A stretch of DNA of 64,000 bases from Paracoccaceae bacterium (GTDB lineage Bacteria; Pseudomonadota; Alphaproteobacteria; Rhodobacterales; Rhodobacteraceae), in contig WGNF01000006.1 in NCBI GenBank assembly GCA_016124615.1, forward strand, positions 1-64,000. Reading direction: 5' to 3'. A program made the position numbers and the translations under genes. The notes beneath the pieces are model-generated. The model did no database searches. It had not been told where the DNA came from and saw only the letters and a list, made by a program, of their open reading frames with translations. This document shows, in pieces, positions 7,730 through 16,220 of this stretch (its first letter is position 1; every line of letters starts with the position of its first letter).

Positions 7730-7785
7730 GGGCAGTGTCATTGTCCTAGCGGAGACGAGTTCGCATTCGTCTGCCAGCTCCGCCA
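7724..7785 (+). repeat. IS6-linked 62-bp direct repeat, copy 1
   Basis: This sequence recurs at 26142-26202 with one single-base gap and two substitutions. It starts inside the transposase stop region and runs past it. Its core AGACGAGTTCGCATTCGTCT is an inverted repeat with 6-bp arms. It probably represents the right end of the element plus attached sequence. Confidence 0.65.
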
Positions 7786-8171
7786 TCATTCCCCTTGCGA
7801 ACCACTGACAGCCCCATGCCGGGCGCGGAATTTTCCGTGTTTTCAAAGGGGTTTTCCGGAACAGTCCGAACCTCAGAGACCGCGCGCCGGGCCCGTTTCG
7901 GGCTCTGAATGCCCCCTTGGCTCAGGTCGAGCGAACCTCGCCCTTTCAAGTTCGTTCGTTTTTCCCCGCATTTACAATGGCCTGACGTGCGGCACCGCCA
8001 AAACCATGCGATGCGTTCCGAACGACGCCGTTGAGGTCAGAGCCAAGACGCACGGTAGGCATATCGGGTGGGATGCCCGCGTAAACCGGCGGATCGGCGA
8101 GGACAGTTTCCATGGCATTTCCGCCGATGCCGCTGATGACAATCGCTTTTCCCCGCGGCCAGCCTGGCGCG
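7786..8171. other. Intergenic stretch between IS6 remnant and DUF3883 gene
   Basis: I see no convincing gene. Frames here are open but have no recognisable motif or ribosome binding site. The region probably consists of decayed mobile-element flanks. Confidence 0.4.
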
Positions 8172-9005
8172 ATGTCGAACGGGCCATGGACGGATACGGA
8201 GAACGACCTGATCGTTGCGGATTACTTCGCGATGCTGGCTGCGGATGTCGCTGGCCAGCCCTACAACAAGGCCGAACACAATCGCGATCTTCAGGCCCGC
8301 ATCGACCGCAACCGCAGTTCCATCGAGTTCAAGCACCAGAACATCAGTGCGGCACTGCAGGGCCTTGGTGAAACATGGATCCCCGGCTACAAGCCTGCCG
8401 TCAACTTGCAGATGACTCTGGTCGATGCGGTGGCGCGCTGGCTCGCGCTTAATCCGGCCTGGTTGGGCCGGACGCCAGGCGCGCGCAAAGCGACCGGCAT
8501 GGCCGACATGGCCCGACTGTGGATCGGACCGCCACCGACGCTTTCGAACCAGCCCCCGCCGGCCGAGCTGGAGCAGATGCTTCACATTTCCGCCAAGTTC
8601 GATGTGGCCGAACGGGATGCCCGAAACCGCGCCCTTGGCCGGGCTGGGGAGGAACGGGCGCTGGCGCATGAAAAAGCTGCGCTGGCCTATGCCGGGCGCA
8701 GCGATCTGGCGCGCAAGGTGCGCTGGGTGTCGGAAGAAGATGGCGACGGCGCGGGCTATGACATCGAAAGCTACGCGCCGGACGGTCGGCCCCGCCTGAT
8801 TGAGGTCAAGACGACGAATGGCTGGGCGCGCACGCCCTTCCACATTTCCCGCAACGAACTGGCCGTTGCCGAGGAACGGCGCGCCGATTGGTGCCTGATG
8901 CGGCTATGGAATTTCTCGCGCGAACCGAAGGCGTTCGAACTGCGCCCGCCCCTGAACGCCCATGTGTCGCTGACCGCGACCAGCTTTCAGGCCTGCTTTC
9001 ACTGA
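8172..9005 (+). CDS. DUF3883 domain protein (nuclease-like)
   Basis: The product (277 residues) carries a C-terminal DUF3883-type domain, seen as GAGYDIESYAPDGRPRLIEV followed by KTT. The spaced Asp and Glu-X-Lys resemble a PD-(D/E)XK nuclease core. The N-terminal part (WTDTENDLIVADYFAML, NRSSIEFKHQNISAAL) looks helical and is often seen in front of such domains. The ATG at 8172 was taken as start because homologous-looking sequence begins there; the frame is open further upstream. It stands alone among IS remnants, which fits an accessory or defence-island gene. No partner methylase or helicase is present. The function is unknown beyond the nuclease-like fold. Confidence 0.6.
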   Translation: MSNGPWTDTENDLIVADYFAMLAADVAGQPYNKAEHNRDLQARIDRNRSSIEFKHQNISAALQGLGETWIPGYKPAVNLQMTLVDAVARWLALNPAWLGRTPGARKATGMADMARLWIGPPPTLSNQPPPAELEQMLHISAKFDVAERDARNRALGRAGEERALAHEKAALAYAGRSDLARKVRWVSEEDGDGAGYDIESYAPDGRPRLIEVKTTNGWARTPFHISRNELAVAEERRADWCLMRLWNFSREPKAFELRPPLNAHVSLTATSFQACFH

Positions 9006-9106
9006 ACGGTCATCCGCCGTCGCACAACCACCGCTCCGTTCACGTCAAGACCGACGATGCTGCAGCTGTTCTTGCCCAGGTCGACGCCAAGGATCGCTAT
9101 GCTCAT
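8999..9106 (-). pseudogene. IS110-family transposase N-terminal remnant
   Basis: The minus strand reads MSIAILGVDLGKNSCSIVGL then DVNGAVVVRRRMT before a stop, 35 codons in all. This is the characteristic start of IS110-family DEDD transposases, whose full length is about 340 residues. It is cut off 3' and its end overlaps the stop codon of the DUF3883 gene, so the truncating event joined the two. Confidence 0.7.
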
Positions 9107-9201
9107 GGTTCGCTCCTTCCTCCTTTGAACACCGACATCCTACACAGGCGTCGGCGGGAGGGGCGGGCCATCCATAAAGGGGGACTCCACGACAGGGTTT
9201 T

Positions 9202-9360
9202 GGCGGCTCAAGGGGTGACTTTACGACCAAGACGCACCTCCGCGCCAATGGTGCGGGCCTGCCCATGAGGTCCGAGATCACGCCGGGGCAGGCGTCGGAC
9301 TATCTTGGCTTCATCGACATCACCTCGATCCGCCTCTGGCTCCGCCATTTATCAACATGA
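9202..9360 (+). pseudogene. IS5-family (IS427-like) transposase remnant
   Basis: The plus strand translates as GDFTTKTHLRANGAGLPMRS, EITPGQASDY, then LGFIDITSIRLWLRHLST and a stop. In intact IS5/IS427 transposases these two pieces are separated by the central DDE region, so an in-frame internal deletion has fused them. The breakpoint lies at or near the DYLGF segment, which suggests loss between short similar sequences. Confidence 0.75.
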
Positions 9361-9361
9361 C

Positions 9362-10027
9362 CTAGCAAAACCGGGCTGAAAGAGCGCTGACCAGATCGCG
9401 GATCATCCCGATCCGCAGCCCGTGCCGGGCCGCCATCTGTCGCAACTGATCGAGCCGCGCCATCGTGCCATCGGGGTTCATCACCTCGCAGATCACCGCC
9501 GCCGGGCGACGCCCCGCCATCCGGCTGATCTCGACCGCCGCCTCGGTATGCCCCGCCCGTTCAAGGACGCCGCCATCCCGTGCCCGCAGCGGAAAGACAT
9601 GCCCGGGCGAGACGATGTCGGCCAGGCTGGTCCGCCCCGACACTGCCACAGCGACGGTCCGCGCGCGATCGGCAGCCGAGATTCCGGTCGTCACGCCCTC
9701 ACGCGCCTCGATCGAGGCGGTAAAGGCGGTATCCGTCTTGCCACGCCCCAACCGCGGCATCATCGGCAGGCCGAGGCGGTCCACCGTCGCCCCATCAAGC
9801 GCGAGGCAGATCAGCCCGCAGCCCTCGCGCGCCATGAAGGTAATCGCGGCCGCATCTGCGCAATCGGCCGGGATCACGAGGTCGCCCTCGTTCTCGCGGT
9901 CCTCGTCGTCGACCAGGATGAACATCCGCCCGGCCCTCGCTTCGGCCAGGATTTCGTCAAGGTTCGCCATTACCCCGGCCTCAGTCCAAGGCATCGCCGC
10001 CGTCGCTTCTCGCTCAATAAAGCTCAT
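9362..10027 (-). CDS. ribB: 3,4-dihydroxy-2-butanone 4-phosphate synthase RibB
   Basis: RibB converts ribulose 5-phosphate to formate and 3,4-dihydroxy-2-butanone 4-phosphate, the four-carbon unit of riboflavin. The product (221 residues) shows the acidic active-site loop DDEDRENEGD (residues 40-49), the TAFTASIEAREGVTTGISAADRA region (written here as motif span), and PGHVFPLRARDGGVLERAGHTEA. It lacks a fused GTP cyclohydrolase II domain, so it is a stand-alone RibB. The ATG at 10027 sits 8 bases from AAGGGA and is preferred to the ATG six bases upstream. It is the last gene of a minus-strand operon with FMN-dependent enzymes, so it may raise flavin supply for that pathway. Another riboflavin operon elsewhere is likely. 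Confidence 0.9.
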   Translation of the reverse strand: MSFIEREATAAMPWTEAGVMANLDEILAEARAGRMFILVDDEDRENEGDLVIPADCADAAAITFMAREGCGLICLALDGATVDRLGLPMMPRLGRGKTDTAFTASIEAREGVTTGISAADRARTVAVAVSGRTSLADIVSPGHVFPLRARDGGVLERAGHTEAAVEISRMAGRRPAAVICEVMNPDGTMARLDQLRQMAARHGLRIGMIRDLVSALSARFC

Positions 10028-10058
10028 TGTCATTTTCCCTTCGCGCTGCCCGGCGGGC

Positions 10059-10769
10059 TCATTTCCCATCGCACCAGCATCCATCGACCTCGGCAATTCC
10101 AGCGGCCTTCAACATCGTGTCCAGCCCGATCAGATCGGCCATGATCGCGCCCGCATCCATCTTGCTGCGCTGGTCTGCTTCCTTCGCGATCCGCGCCTCC
10201 GCCCGTTCCACCGACTGCTCGACCAGCTCTGGCGGCACTACCAGCACGCCATCCGCATCCCCAAGGATCAGGTCACCGGGGTTGACCGTGACGCCTGCCA
10301 CGCTGACCGGCACATTGACCGACCCCGGCCCCCGCTTCTCGGGATGAGAGACCGAGATGACCGAGGCGAAGACCGGGAACCCAAGTTCCGAGATTTGCAG
10401 GCTGTCGCGCGCCGGCCCGTCGATGACCGCCCCCGCAATGCCGCGGATTTGGCAGTAATGCGTGACGACGTCGCCCCACAGCGCGCCCATCCGGCTGCCA
10501 CCATTCGACACCACAATCACGTCACCGGGTTGCGCCACCTGGATCGCCGCGTGCAACAAGAGGTTGTCGCCAGGATAGTTGTAGGACGTGATCGCCTGCC
10601 CGCAGACCCGCGCGCGTTGAAACAGCGGTTTCATCTGAGGCTGCATCAGACCCAGACGGCCCGGAACCGCGCCCATCCCTTCATGCAGATCGGCGACGTT
10701 CAGCTTGGCCGCGCGCGCGATCAGCCCCGCGTCGATCCGGGGTATCTTGGTGTAAACGACCGGTTCCAT
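10059..10769 (-). CDS. RraA-family aldolase (4-hydroxy-4-methyl/carboxy-2-oxoadipate aldolase type)
   Basis: The product (236 residues) belongs to the RraA/LigK fold. Members with this pattern cleave 4-carboxy-4-hydroxy-2-oxoadipate to pyruvate and oxaloacetate, or decarboxylate oxaloacetate. Visible landmarks are VADLHEGMG, the YNYPGDNLLLHAAI stretch, the GGSRMGALWGDVVTHYC loop with its conserved GxxWGD, the IDGPARDS motif and the LGDADGVLVVPPE metal-site segment. A GGAGGAAGAG ribosome site precedes the ATG. Together with the PDC-lactonase-like gene at 12820 it suggests the end steps of a meta-cleavage-type pathway. The exact substrate cannot be read from sequence. Confidence 0.8.
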   Translation of the reverse strand: MEPVVYTKIPRIDAGLIARAAKLNVADLHEGMGAVPGRLGLMQPQMKPLFQRARVCGQAITSYNYPGDNLLLHAAIQVAQPGDVIVVSNGGSRMGALWGDVVTHYCQIRGIAGAVIDGPARDSLQISELGFPVFASVISVSHPEKRGPGSVNVPVSVAGVTVNPGDLILGDADGVLVVPPELVEQSVERAEARIAKEADQRSKMDAGAIMADLIGLDTMLKAAGIAEVDGCWCDGK

Positions 10770-10791
10770 GTGCTCTTCCTCTCCTCCGTCG

Positions 10792-11751
10792 CTAAGCGCC
10801 CGGCTCCGCCGCGAGCCGCGACAGCACCCGAACCACGCTTTCCATGTCCTGCGCCGGGACGCCGCGGAACAAGATTTCCTCGCGCGCCCGTGCATGCCTT
10901 ACGATTGCCGCGACCATCCGGTCGCCCGCCTCGGACAGCCGCACTCCACCGTCGTCGCCGCGCAGCACGAAGCCGCCAGCGATCATACCGTCGAGAACCG
11001 AGCGGCTGGCCTCCGGCCCCATCATCAATTCCGCGCGCACCCGCTCCAGCGTGCGGCCCGGCGTGCGCGCCACCACACGAAGCAGACGCGCCTCCATCAT
11101 GCTGATCCCCAGTCCGGCCTCGGCACGGCCCCGCTCCAATTCGACCGCGATGGCGCTATAAGCACGGATCAGCAGGTTCGACAGCACCTCTTCGCCGCCA
11201 TCCGCCGCAGGCGGTCCGGGTGCCGGGTCGGCGAGCGGACGCGTCTCGGGATGGTCGGCCGCCATCGCGTAGCGTCCCTTGGAAAACAACAAGGGCTGGC
11301 GATCGTTGCGGTGAAACCCTTCGACCTCGCCAATCAGGATCAGGTGGTCACCGGCCTCGTCCGCCCGCCACAACCGGCATTCGAACGCCGCAGCCACACC
11401 CTCCAGCAAGGGCGCCCCGCCCATACCGGAGGTTACCGGCACACCGGCGAACTTGTCCGGGCCGGATTTGGCAAAGCGTTGCGCAAGAGCCAGTTGATCC
11501 GTTGCCAATACGTTCACCGCGAAATGACCGCATCCTTCAAAGGCGGCAAAGCTCGTACTCTCCCGACGCAGTGACCAGAGAACCAGCGCCGGGTCCAGCG
11601 ATACCGATGCGAATGAATTCGAGGTCATCCCATAGGCCGCGCCGTCACGCTCGGTCGTGACAACCGCTACACCCGTCGGATATTCGCCCAGACACCGGCG
11701 ATAGGCCCCGACGTCGGACTGCGGCTTCTGGGTCTGCCGTTTTGCGCTCAT
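10792..11751 (-). CDS. Flavin reductase with C-terminal MarR-like domain
   Basis: The 319-residue protein has two parts. Residues 1 to about 165 are a flavin reductase of the HpaC type (YPTGVAVVTTERDGAAYGMT, SNSFASVSLDPALVLWSL, HFAVNVLATDQ, ERDGAAYG-type FMN site). Residues about 185-319 look like a MarR winged helix (LGISMMEARLLRVVARTPGR, VRAELMMGPEASRSVLDGMI, FVLRGDDGGVRLSEAGDRMV). The same layout occurs in the C1 reductase of Acinetobacter 4-hydroxyphenylacetate hydroxylase, where the MarR-like part senses the substrate. It likely supplies reduced FMN to the monooxygenase at 13690. It lies 22 bases upstream of the aldolase gene on the same strand. Confidence 0.8.
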   Translation of the reverse strand: MSAKRQTQKPQSDVGAYRRCLGEYPTGVAVVTTERDGAAYGMTSNSFASVSLDPALVLWSLRRESTSFAAFEGCGHFAVNVLATDQLALAQRFAKSGPDKFAGVPVTSGMGGAPLLEGVAAAFECRLWRADEAGDHLILIGEVEGFHRNDRQPLLFSKGRYAMAADHPETRPLADPAPGPPAADGGEEVLSNLLIRAYSAIAVELERGRAEAGLGISMMEARLLRVVARTPGRTLERVRAELMMGPEASRSVLDGMIAGGFVLRGDDGGVRLSEAGDRMVAAIVRHARAREEILFRGVPAQDMESVVRVLSRLAAEPGA

Positions 11752-11767
11752 CTTTCTGCTGCCCCCG

Positions 11768-12724
11768 TCAAACCGCCGTGATACGGATCTGAATGCTGCT
11801 GTCGCTCGACTGACTGGCGGGCTGGCCCACCAGCCATTCCGAAAACCGGCGCTGCAATTCACGCAGCAGCCATTGCGCGGCGGGTCCGGGCGGTTCTTCG
11901 CTGCGATGCGCGGCGTAAAGAGGGAAGCTCAGCGCTCTGCCTTGATGAACTGCGAAGTGCAATTCGACCAATGCGCCGCTTTGCAGATGCGGCAGTGCCA
12001 GATGGGTCGGCATTGCGCACCAGCCGAACCCTTTCAGCGCAAAGTCGAGCCTGTTGTACTGGTCAATGAAAGACCAGGTCTTCCTGCCCATCACCAATCC
12101 GCGGTAGCGTTTGGTCCGGTCCGTCAGCGCAAGCTGCACATGTTCGTCGGTTTCGGCTTGGCTGATCAGCCCGTTGATCTGCGCAAGGGGATGAGAAGCT
12201 GCAGCGACAGCCGAGATCGGCACATCGCCCACAAATTCCATCTGGATGCCCGGGATTGGCTCGGGTGCAGGGGAATAAATCGCCAACCGAGCATTGCCCT
12301 CGAGCAGCGACTGCTCGGGTCCACCCAGCCCCTCGGCGAAAAGGGTCACCGCCACCAGCGGGAATTTCTCGCGCAGCGCACCAAGGCTCTCGATCACGAC
12401 GTCGGTCGGAAACACCTGCTCGATCGCCACGCTGATCTCTGGCTCGGCGACCGTGGCGATGGACCGCGCCCGCGCGCGCAGCGAATCCGCGCTGGCAATA
12501 GTGTGTCGCGCGTCGACGACGATCGCGCGCCCGGCGTCGGTCAGAATTGGCACTTTGTGGCTGCGGTCGAACAACTGCAGCTCCAGCGACTCTTCCAGCG
12601 TCTGGATCGCCTGACTCACGGCGGATTGCACTCGGTTGATCTTCCGGGCCGCCGCCGAAAAGCTGCCGGTGTCCGCAACCGCGATCAGCATCTGCAACTG
12701 ATCGAGGGTAACTCTGCTCAGCAT
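11768..12724 (-). CDS. LysR-family transcriptional regulator
   Basis: The product (318 residues) starts MLSRVTLDQLQMLIAVADTG and has the LysR helix-turn-helix SFSAAARKINRVQSAVSQAI, followed by LFDRSHKVPILTDAG. The rest is a substrate-binding domain. The ATG at 12724 follows GGGGAGAG and fits the usual LysR N-terminus, although the frame is open to 12820. It is embedded in the operon it probably controls, between the amidohydrolase and the flavin reductase, all on the minus strand. The inducer is probably the aromatic or heterocyclic substrate of the pathway. Confidence 0.85.
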   Translation of the reverse strand: MLSRVTLDQLQMLIAVADTGSFSAAARKINRVQSAVSQAIQTLEESLELQLFDRSHKVPILTDAGRAIVVDARHTIASADSLRARARSIATVAEPEISVAIEQVFPTDVVIESLGALREKFPLVAVTLFAEGLGGPEQSLLEGNARLAIYSPAPEPIPGIQMEFVGDVPISAVAAASHPLAQINGLISQAETDEHVQLALTDRTKRYRGLVMGRKTWSFIDQYNRLDFALKGFGWCAMPTHLALPHLQSGALVELHFAVHQGRALSFPLYAAHRSEEPPGPAAQWLLRELQRRFSEWLVGQPASQSSDSSIQIRITAV

Positions 12725-12819
12725 GGTGTCTCTCCCCCCGCGGACTTTGCGCGCCGCCAGGATAGTATCCATCACCAAATCTGTCATATGGCTACCCGGT
12801 TCATCAGTATATCCGATCA

Positions 12820-13680
12820 CTATTTCGGGCTGAATCCATATAACCGCGCGGGGTTGCGCGACAGGATCGCATCACGCTCCGCGGCGCTTGGTACCCAGTC
12901 GAGAAGCAGGTCCATCAACTCGGCATCGTCTGGCCGGTCGTCGCCCAGATGAGTCGGATGCGGCCAGTCCGATCCCCAGAGCAGCCGCTCGGTGCCAACG
13001 GCCGCCACCGCTTTCGCCAAGTCTGCAACGTCAGCGTATTGCGGCGCTCCCGAGGTCGAGATGTGATAGGCGCCCGACAGCTTGACCCAGACATTGGGCC
13101 GTGCTGTCAGTCGCAGAAGCGCCTGCACCGCCGGATGCTTGGGCCCGACGGGCTGCGAATATCGACCGAAATGGTCGATCACCACGGTGCAGGGGAGGGC
13201 GGCGATCAGCGCCTCACGCTCGGGCAGTTCCATCCCGTCAAGCTGCACCTGAACATGCCAGCCGCTGCCCACGATCCGTCCGGCCATCGCCTGCAGCTCT
13301 TCCCAAGTCAGCATCCCGCCGCGCATCTGGTGGAAGCGCAGTCCGCGCGCGCCCCCCTTCCAATATGCGTCCAGTTCCGCGTCCGATACGGTCAATGGCA
13401 CCGTCACCACGGCCCGCGCCGCATCTCCCGCCCGCGCCACCGCGTCGAGAATGCAGCGGTTATCAAAGCCGTAGGTCACTGGCTGCACCACCACCATCCG
13501 CTCCAAACCCAACCGTTCCTGCACTCGCGCATAGTCGGCGGGCAGGAAACTCGGTGGGAACAGCCAAGCCTTCTCAGAGGCCGGAAACCGGTCGTCGTAG
13601 AAATGCATATGCGTGTCGCAGGCCCCGATTGGCGCCTTCAGGCGGGGCCGCGTGGTGTGGTCCGGAACGCTCGTTGGCAT
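12820..13680 (-). CDS. Amidohydrolase, 2-pyrone-4,6-dicarboxylate lactonase-like
   Basis: This TIM-barrel metal-dependent hydrolase (286 residues) is of the amidohydrolase-2 family. The start CDTHMHFYDDRFP is the metal-binding HxH strand. Further landmarks are VVVQPVTYGFDNRC, GARGLRFHQMRGG, VIDHFGRY, VWVKLSGAYHIS and LLWGSDWPHPTH with the late Asp. The pattern matches LigI-like lactonases that open 2-pyrone-4,6-dicarboxylate. In the neighbourhood it could hydrolyse a lactone made after oxygenation. Its stop lies 95 bases from the LysR start and its start 9 bases from the monooxygenase stop. Confidence 0.8.
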   Translation of the reverse strand: MPTSVPDHTTRPRLKAPIGACDTHMHFYDDRFPASEKAWLFPPSFLPADYARVQERLGLERMVVVQPVTYGFDNRCILDAVARAGDAARAVVTVPLTVSDAELDAYWKGGARGLRFHQMRGGMLTWEELQAMAGRIVGSGWHVQVQLDGMELPEREALIAALPCTVVIDHFGRYSQPVGPKHPAVQALLRLTARPNVWVKLSGAYHISTSGAPQYADVADLAKAVAAVGTERLLWGSDWPHPTHLGDDRPDDAELMDLLLDWVPSAAERDAILSRNPARLYGFSPK

Positions 13681-13689
13681 CGCCCCGCC

Positions 13690-14997
13690 TCACCCGACCA
13701 GATTCTGCTGCATGGTCTTGCCCGCGTATTCTGTGCGGAAGACGCCCGCCTTCTGCAACAGCGGCACCACTTCGTCGACAAAGCTCTCGACGCTGCCAAG
13801 ATTAGACGCCGGGGTAACGTTGAAGCCGTGGCACCCGCTTTCGCGCCACAATTGAATTAGCCGCTCGGCCACTTGCGCCGGGTCGCCCACGATCTGCGGC
13901 ATCCCGGTCGAGGCGCCGAATACCCGCGCCGCATCCGCCACCGTTGCATTGCCGTCGCCAGTCATGTTCGCCAGCGCCTGTAACATCCCCTGCGAGGCTT
14001 GCGTCGTCGAATCCGCCAGCCGATGCGCGGGGTCGAGCTTGCTGAAATCCACCCCCAGCGTGCCCGACATCCGGCACAGCGCGGCGTCGAGCGGAATGCG
14101 CTCCGCCATCGCCTTCTGCTGCGCCTTCGCCTCGGTCTCGGTTCCGCCGATCACGCATTGGATGCCGAAGGTCACCCTCGGCGCCTCGGCCTTGCCTGCC
14201 GCCTGCGACGTCGCGTCGAGCTTCTGGACAAAGCCGCGCATCGCCGCCTCGCCTGGCTGGATCGCAAAGATCACATCGGCATGCTTCAGCGCGAATTGCT
14301 GGCCGCGCCCGGAGGATCCGGCCTGAAACAGCACCGGCCGACCTTGCGCAGAGGGCAGCACCGGTGGCACTGCGCGGCACCGGTAATACTCCCCCTCCAC
14401 ATCGACCACCGCCACCTTCGCAGGATCGGCATAGATGCCCCGCTCCCGGTCGGCGAGGATCGCATCGGGGGCGATTCCGTTCCACAACGCATAGCAGATG
14501 TCCATGTATTCGTCGGCCTGATCGTAGCGCGCGTCATGGTCCATCTGGTCCAACCCCAGCGCCCGATGCTCGCCGCGCAGGTGGCCAGAAACGATGTTCC
14601 AGCCAACGCGCCCACCGCTGAGGTAATCCAGTGTGGAGAGCCGCCGAACTGTGCCATAGGGATGGCTTCCAGCGGTCGAAAGGGTGACAGCCAGCCCGAG
14701 GTTCTGGGTCTCGGCCAGCATTACGCTACCCACCGCCAGCGGATCATGGCAGGGCCAGCAGACGCCATAGCGGACGTAGTCGTCGATGCTTTCGCGATAG
14801 CGGTCAAAGCCGCCCGGCGTGTCGGCAAAGAAGGCGGCGTCGAAACAGCCCTTTTCCAGCAACCGCGCCAATCGTTTCCAATGGTCGAACCCGGCCATCC
14901 CCGCCAGCCGTTCGTCCGCCGGATCGGCCCAGCTCAGCGCGGTGTGGTTGATCGGGCTGTGCATGTAGAAGCCGATCAGGTGCATCTGCTTGGTCAT
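13690..14997 (-). CDS. NtaA/SnaA/DszA-family FMN-dependent monooxygenase
   Basis: The product (435 residues) is a bacterial-luciferase-like monooxygenase of the NtaA/SnaA/DszA subgroup, which uses reduced FMN from a separate reductase to attack C-N, C-S or ring carbons. Visible elements are FYMHSPINHTALSW, FDAAFFADTPG, LAVTLSTAGSHPYGTVRRLS, LDYLSGGRVGWNIVSG, RPVLFQAGSSGRGQQFA and the VGDPAQVAERL segment. Length is normal for the group. It overlaps the preceding dehydrogenase gene by 4 bases and is two genes upstream of its likely reductase, with the LysR gene between. The substrate cannot be deduced. Confidence 0.88.
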   Translation of the reverse strand: MTKQMHLIGFYMHSPINHTALSWADPADERLAGMAGFDHWKRLARLLEKGCFDAAFFADTPGGFDRYRESIDDYVRYGVCWPCHDPLAVGSVMLAETQNLGLAVTLSTAGSHPYGTVRRLSTLDYLSGGRVGWNIVSGHLRGEHRALGLDQMDHDARYDQADEYMDICYALWNGIAPDAILADRERGIYADPAKVAVVDVEGEYYRCRAVPPVLPSAQGRPVLFQAGSSGRGQQFALKHADVIFAIQPGEAAMRGFVQKLDATSQAAGKAEAPRVTFGIQCVIGGTETEAKAQQKAMAERIPLDAALCRMSGTLGVDFSKLDPAHRLADSTTQASQGMLQALANMTGDGNATVADAARVFGASTGMPQIVGDPAQVAERLIQLWRESGCHGFNVTPASNLGSVESFVDEVVPLLQKAGVFRTEYAGKTMQQNLVG

Positions 14998-16220
14998 GGT
15001 GTCTCGCTCATATCTTCTGGCAGGAGGCCACCGTATGACGCCCCCGCAACGGGTCGATTGTTCAGGGCATGAATGTCAATCAGGCTGTCCGGCCCGGCAC
15101 AGTCGACGCCGGTCCAGCCGACCTGCCCCATGCAGAGGTCAAGCTCCTTGCGCATGATGTCGAGCACTTTGCGCGCCCCGGCCTCGCCTGCCGCGGCGAC
15201 GCCGAACATGGCGGGACGGCCGAACAGCACGGCCTTGGCGCCAAGGCACAGCGCCTTGGCCACGTCCGCGCCCCGGCGCACGCCGCTGTCGATCAGCAGG
15301 TCCATCTTGCCACCCACCGCATCAGCAATCAGTGGCAGCATCTCTATCGGTGCCGGCGCCGAGTCGAGCTGCCGACCGCCGTGGTTCGAGACGATCAGGC
15401 CATCGGCCCCCAGCTCCTGGCAGCGCAGCGCATCTGCCGGATGCAGCACGCCCTTCACCAGAAGCGGCCCCGGCCAGTTCTTCCGCACCCGCGCCAAGAC
15501 CTCCCAGGTCTGTCCGGGCGCGGGCGTTTCGGAGCCGTAGAGGTCCGCTATCTCGTTCGCGCTCGCCCCGGCCCTGGCGTAGGGCCGCCAGTTTTCCATC
15601 GTCGGGATGCCGCCCTTCGTCAGATAGCGCCAAGTCCAGCCCGGCCGGCCGAGGCCCTGCAGGATCACCCCCGGCGTCATCTTCATCGGGCGCCGGAAGC
15701 CGCTTCGCAGGTTGCGCTCTCGTTTACCCATCACCGGGGTGTCTACCGTCAGGATCAGCACCCGCACGCCGAGCGCCTTGGCGCGCTCTACCAGCCCGTC
15801 GGTGATTTTCGGATTGCGCGTGCCATAGATCTGGAACCAGGTCGTCTCGGGCACTTCGGCCATCGCCGCCTCGATCGAATCGCAGCTCGCGCTCGACATC
15901 AGGTAGGGCAGCCGAAACTTCGCGGCCGCCCGTGCCAGCATAAGGTCCGCCCCAGGTCGGAAGAACCCCGCGATTCCCATCGGACAGATGCCGAATGGGC
16001 TTTCGTATTCCTGCCCGAACAGCACCGTCTTCTGGCTGCGCTTCTGAACATCGACCAGGTACCGCGGCAACAGGCGATAGCGATCATACCCCGCCCGGTT
16101 TCGCGCCAGTGCGGTTTCCCCGTCGACGCCGCCGTCGATGAAGTCAAACGCGATGCGCGGCAACCGTGCCTTTGCCAGCCGCGCCATGTCGTCGAAGTTG
16201 ATGACAGAGTCGAGGTTCAT
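14994..16220 (-). CDS. FMN-dependent alpha-hydroxy-acid dehydrogenase
   Basis: The product (408 residues) belongs to the lactate/mandelate/glycolate oxidase family, oxidising a 2-hydroxy acid to the 2-oxo acid with FMN. Landmarks: RIAFDFIDGGVDGE at the start, ESPFGICPMGIAGFF, SSASCDSIE, TWFQIYGTRN, VLILTVDTPVMGKRERNLR, LLVKGVLHPADA with the catalytic-site lysine, VSNHGGRQLDSAPAP carrying the active-site His, and IDSGVRRGADVAKAL. It is the first gene of the catabolic operon and overlaps the next start by 4 bases, so translation is coupled. It may act on a hydroxy acid formed in the pathway. Confidence 0.88.
   Translation of the reverse strand: MNLDSVINFDDMARLAKARLPRIAFDFIDGGVDGETALARNRAGYDRYRLLPRYLVDVQKRSQKTVLFGQEYESPFGICPMGIAGFFRPGADLMLARAAAKFRLPYLMSSASCDSIEAAMAEVPETTWFQIYGTRNPKITDGLVERAKALGVRVLILTVDTPVMGKRERNLRSGFRRPMKMTPGVILQGLGRPGWTWRYLTKGGIPTMENWRPYARAGASANEIADLYGSETPAPGQTWEVLARVRKNWPGPLLVKGVLHPADALRCQELGADGLIVSNHGGRQLDSAPAPIEMLPLIADAVGGKMDLLIDSGVRRGADVAKALCLGAKAVLFGRPAMFGVAAAGEAGARKVLDIMRKELDLCMGQVGWTGVDCAGPDSLIDIHALNNRPVAGASYGGLLPEDMSETP

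Noticed and set aside
7750..7785. A complete tRNA gene at the palindromic repeat
   Set aside because: Only a T-arm-like and acceptor-3'-like portion is visible. No D-arm, anticodon arm or 5' acceptor strand follows, and the T-loop would have 8 bases.
7724..7846. Peptide ADECELVSART encoded on the minus strand in both repeat copies, considered as a small gene or tmRNA tag
   Set aside because: The likeness is explained by the nucleotide repeat. The tag does not resemble alphaproteobacterial tmRNA tags, and no tRNA-like domain of tmRNA is present.
9045..9281. A 78-codon minus-strand frame
   Set aside because: It covers the junction of the IS110 and IS5 fossils in a frame that matches neither, so it is a chance frame.
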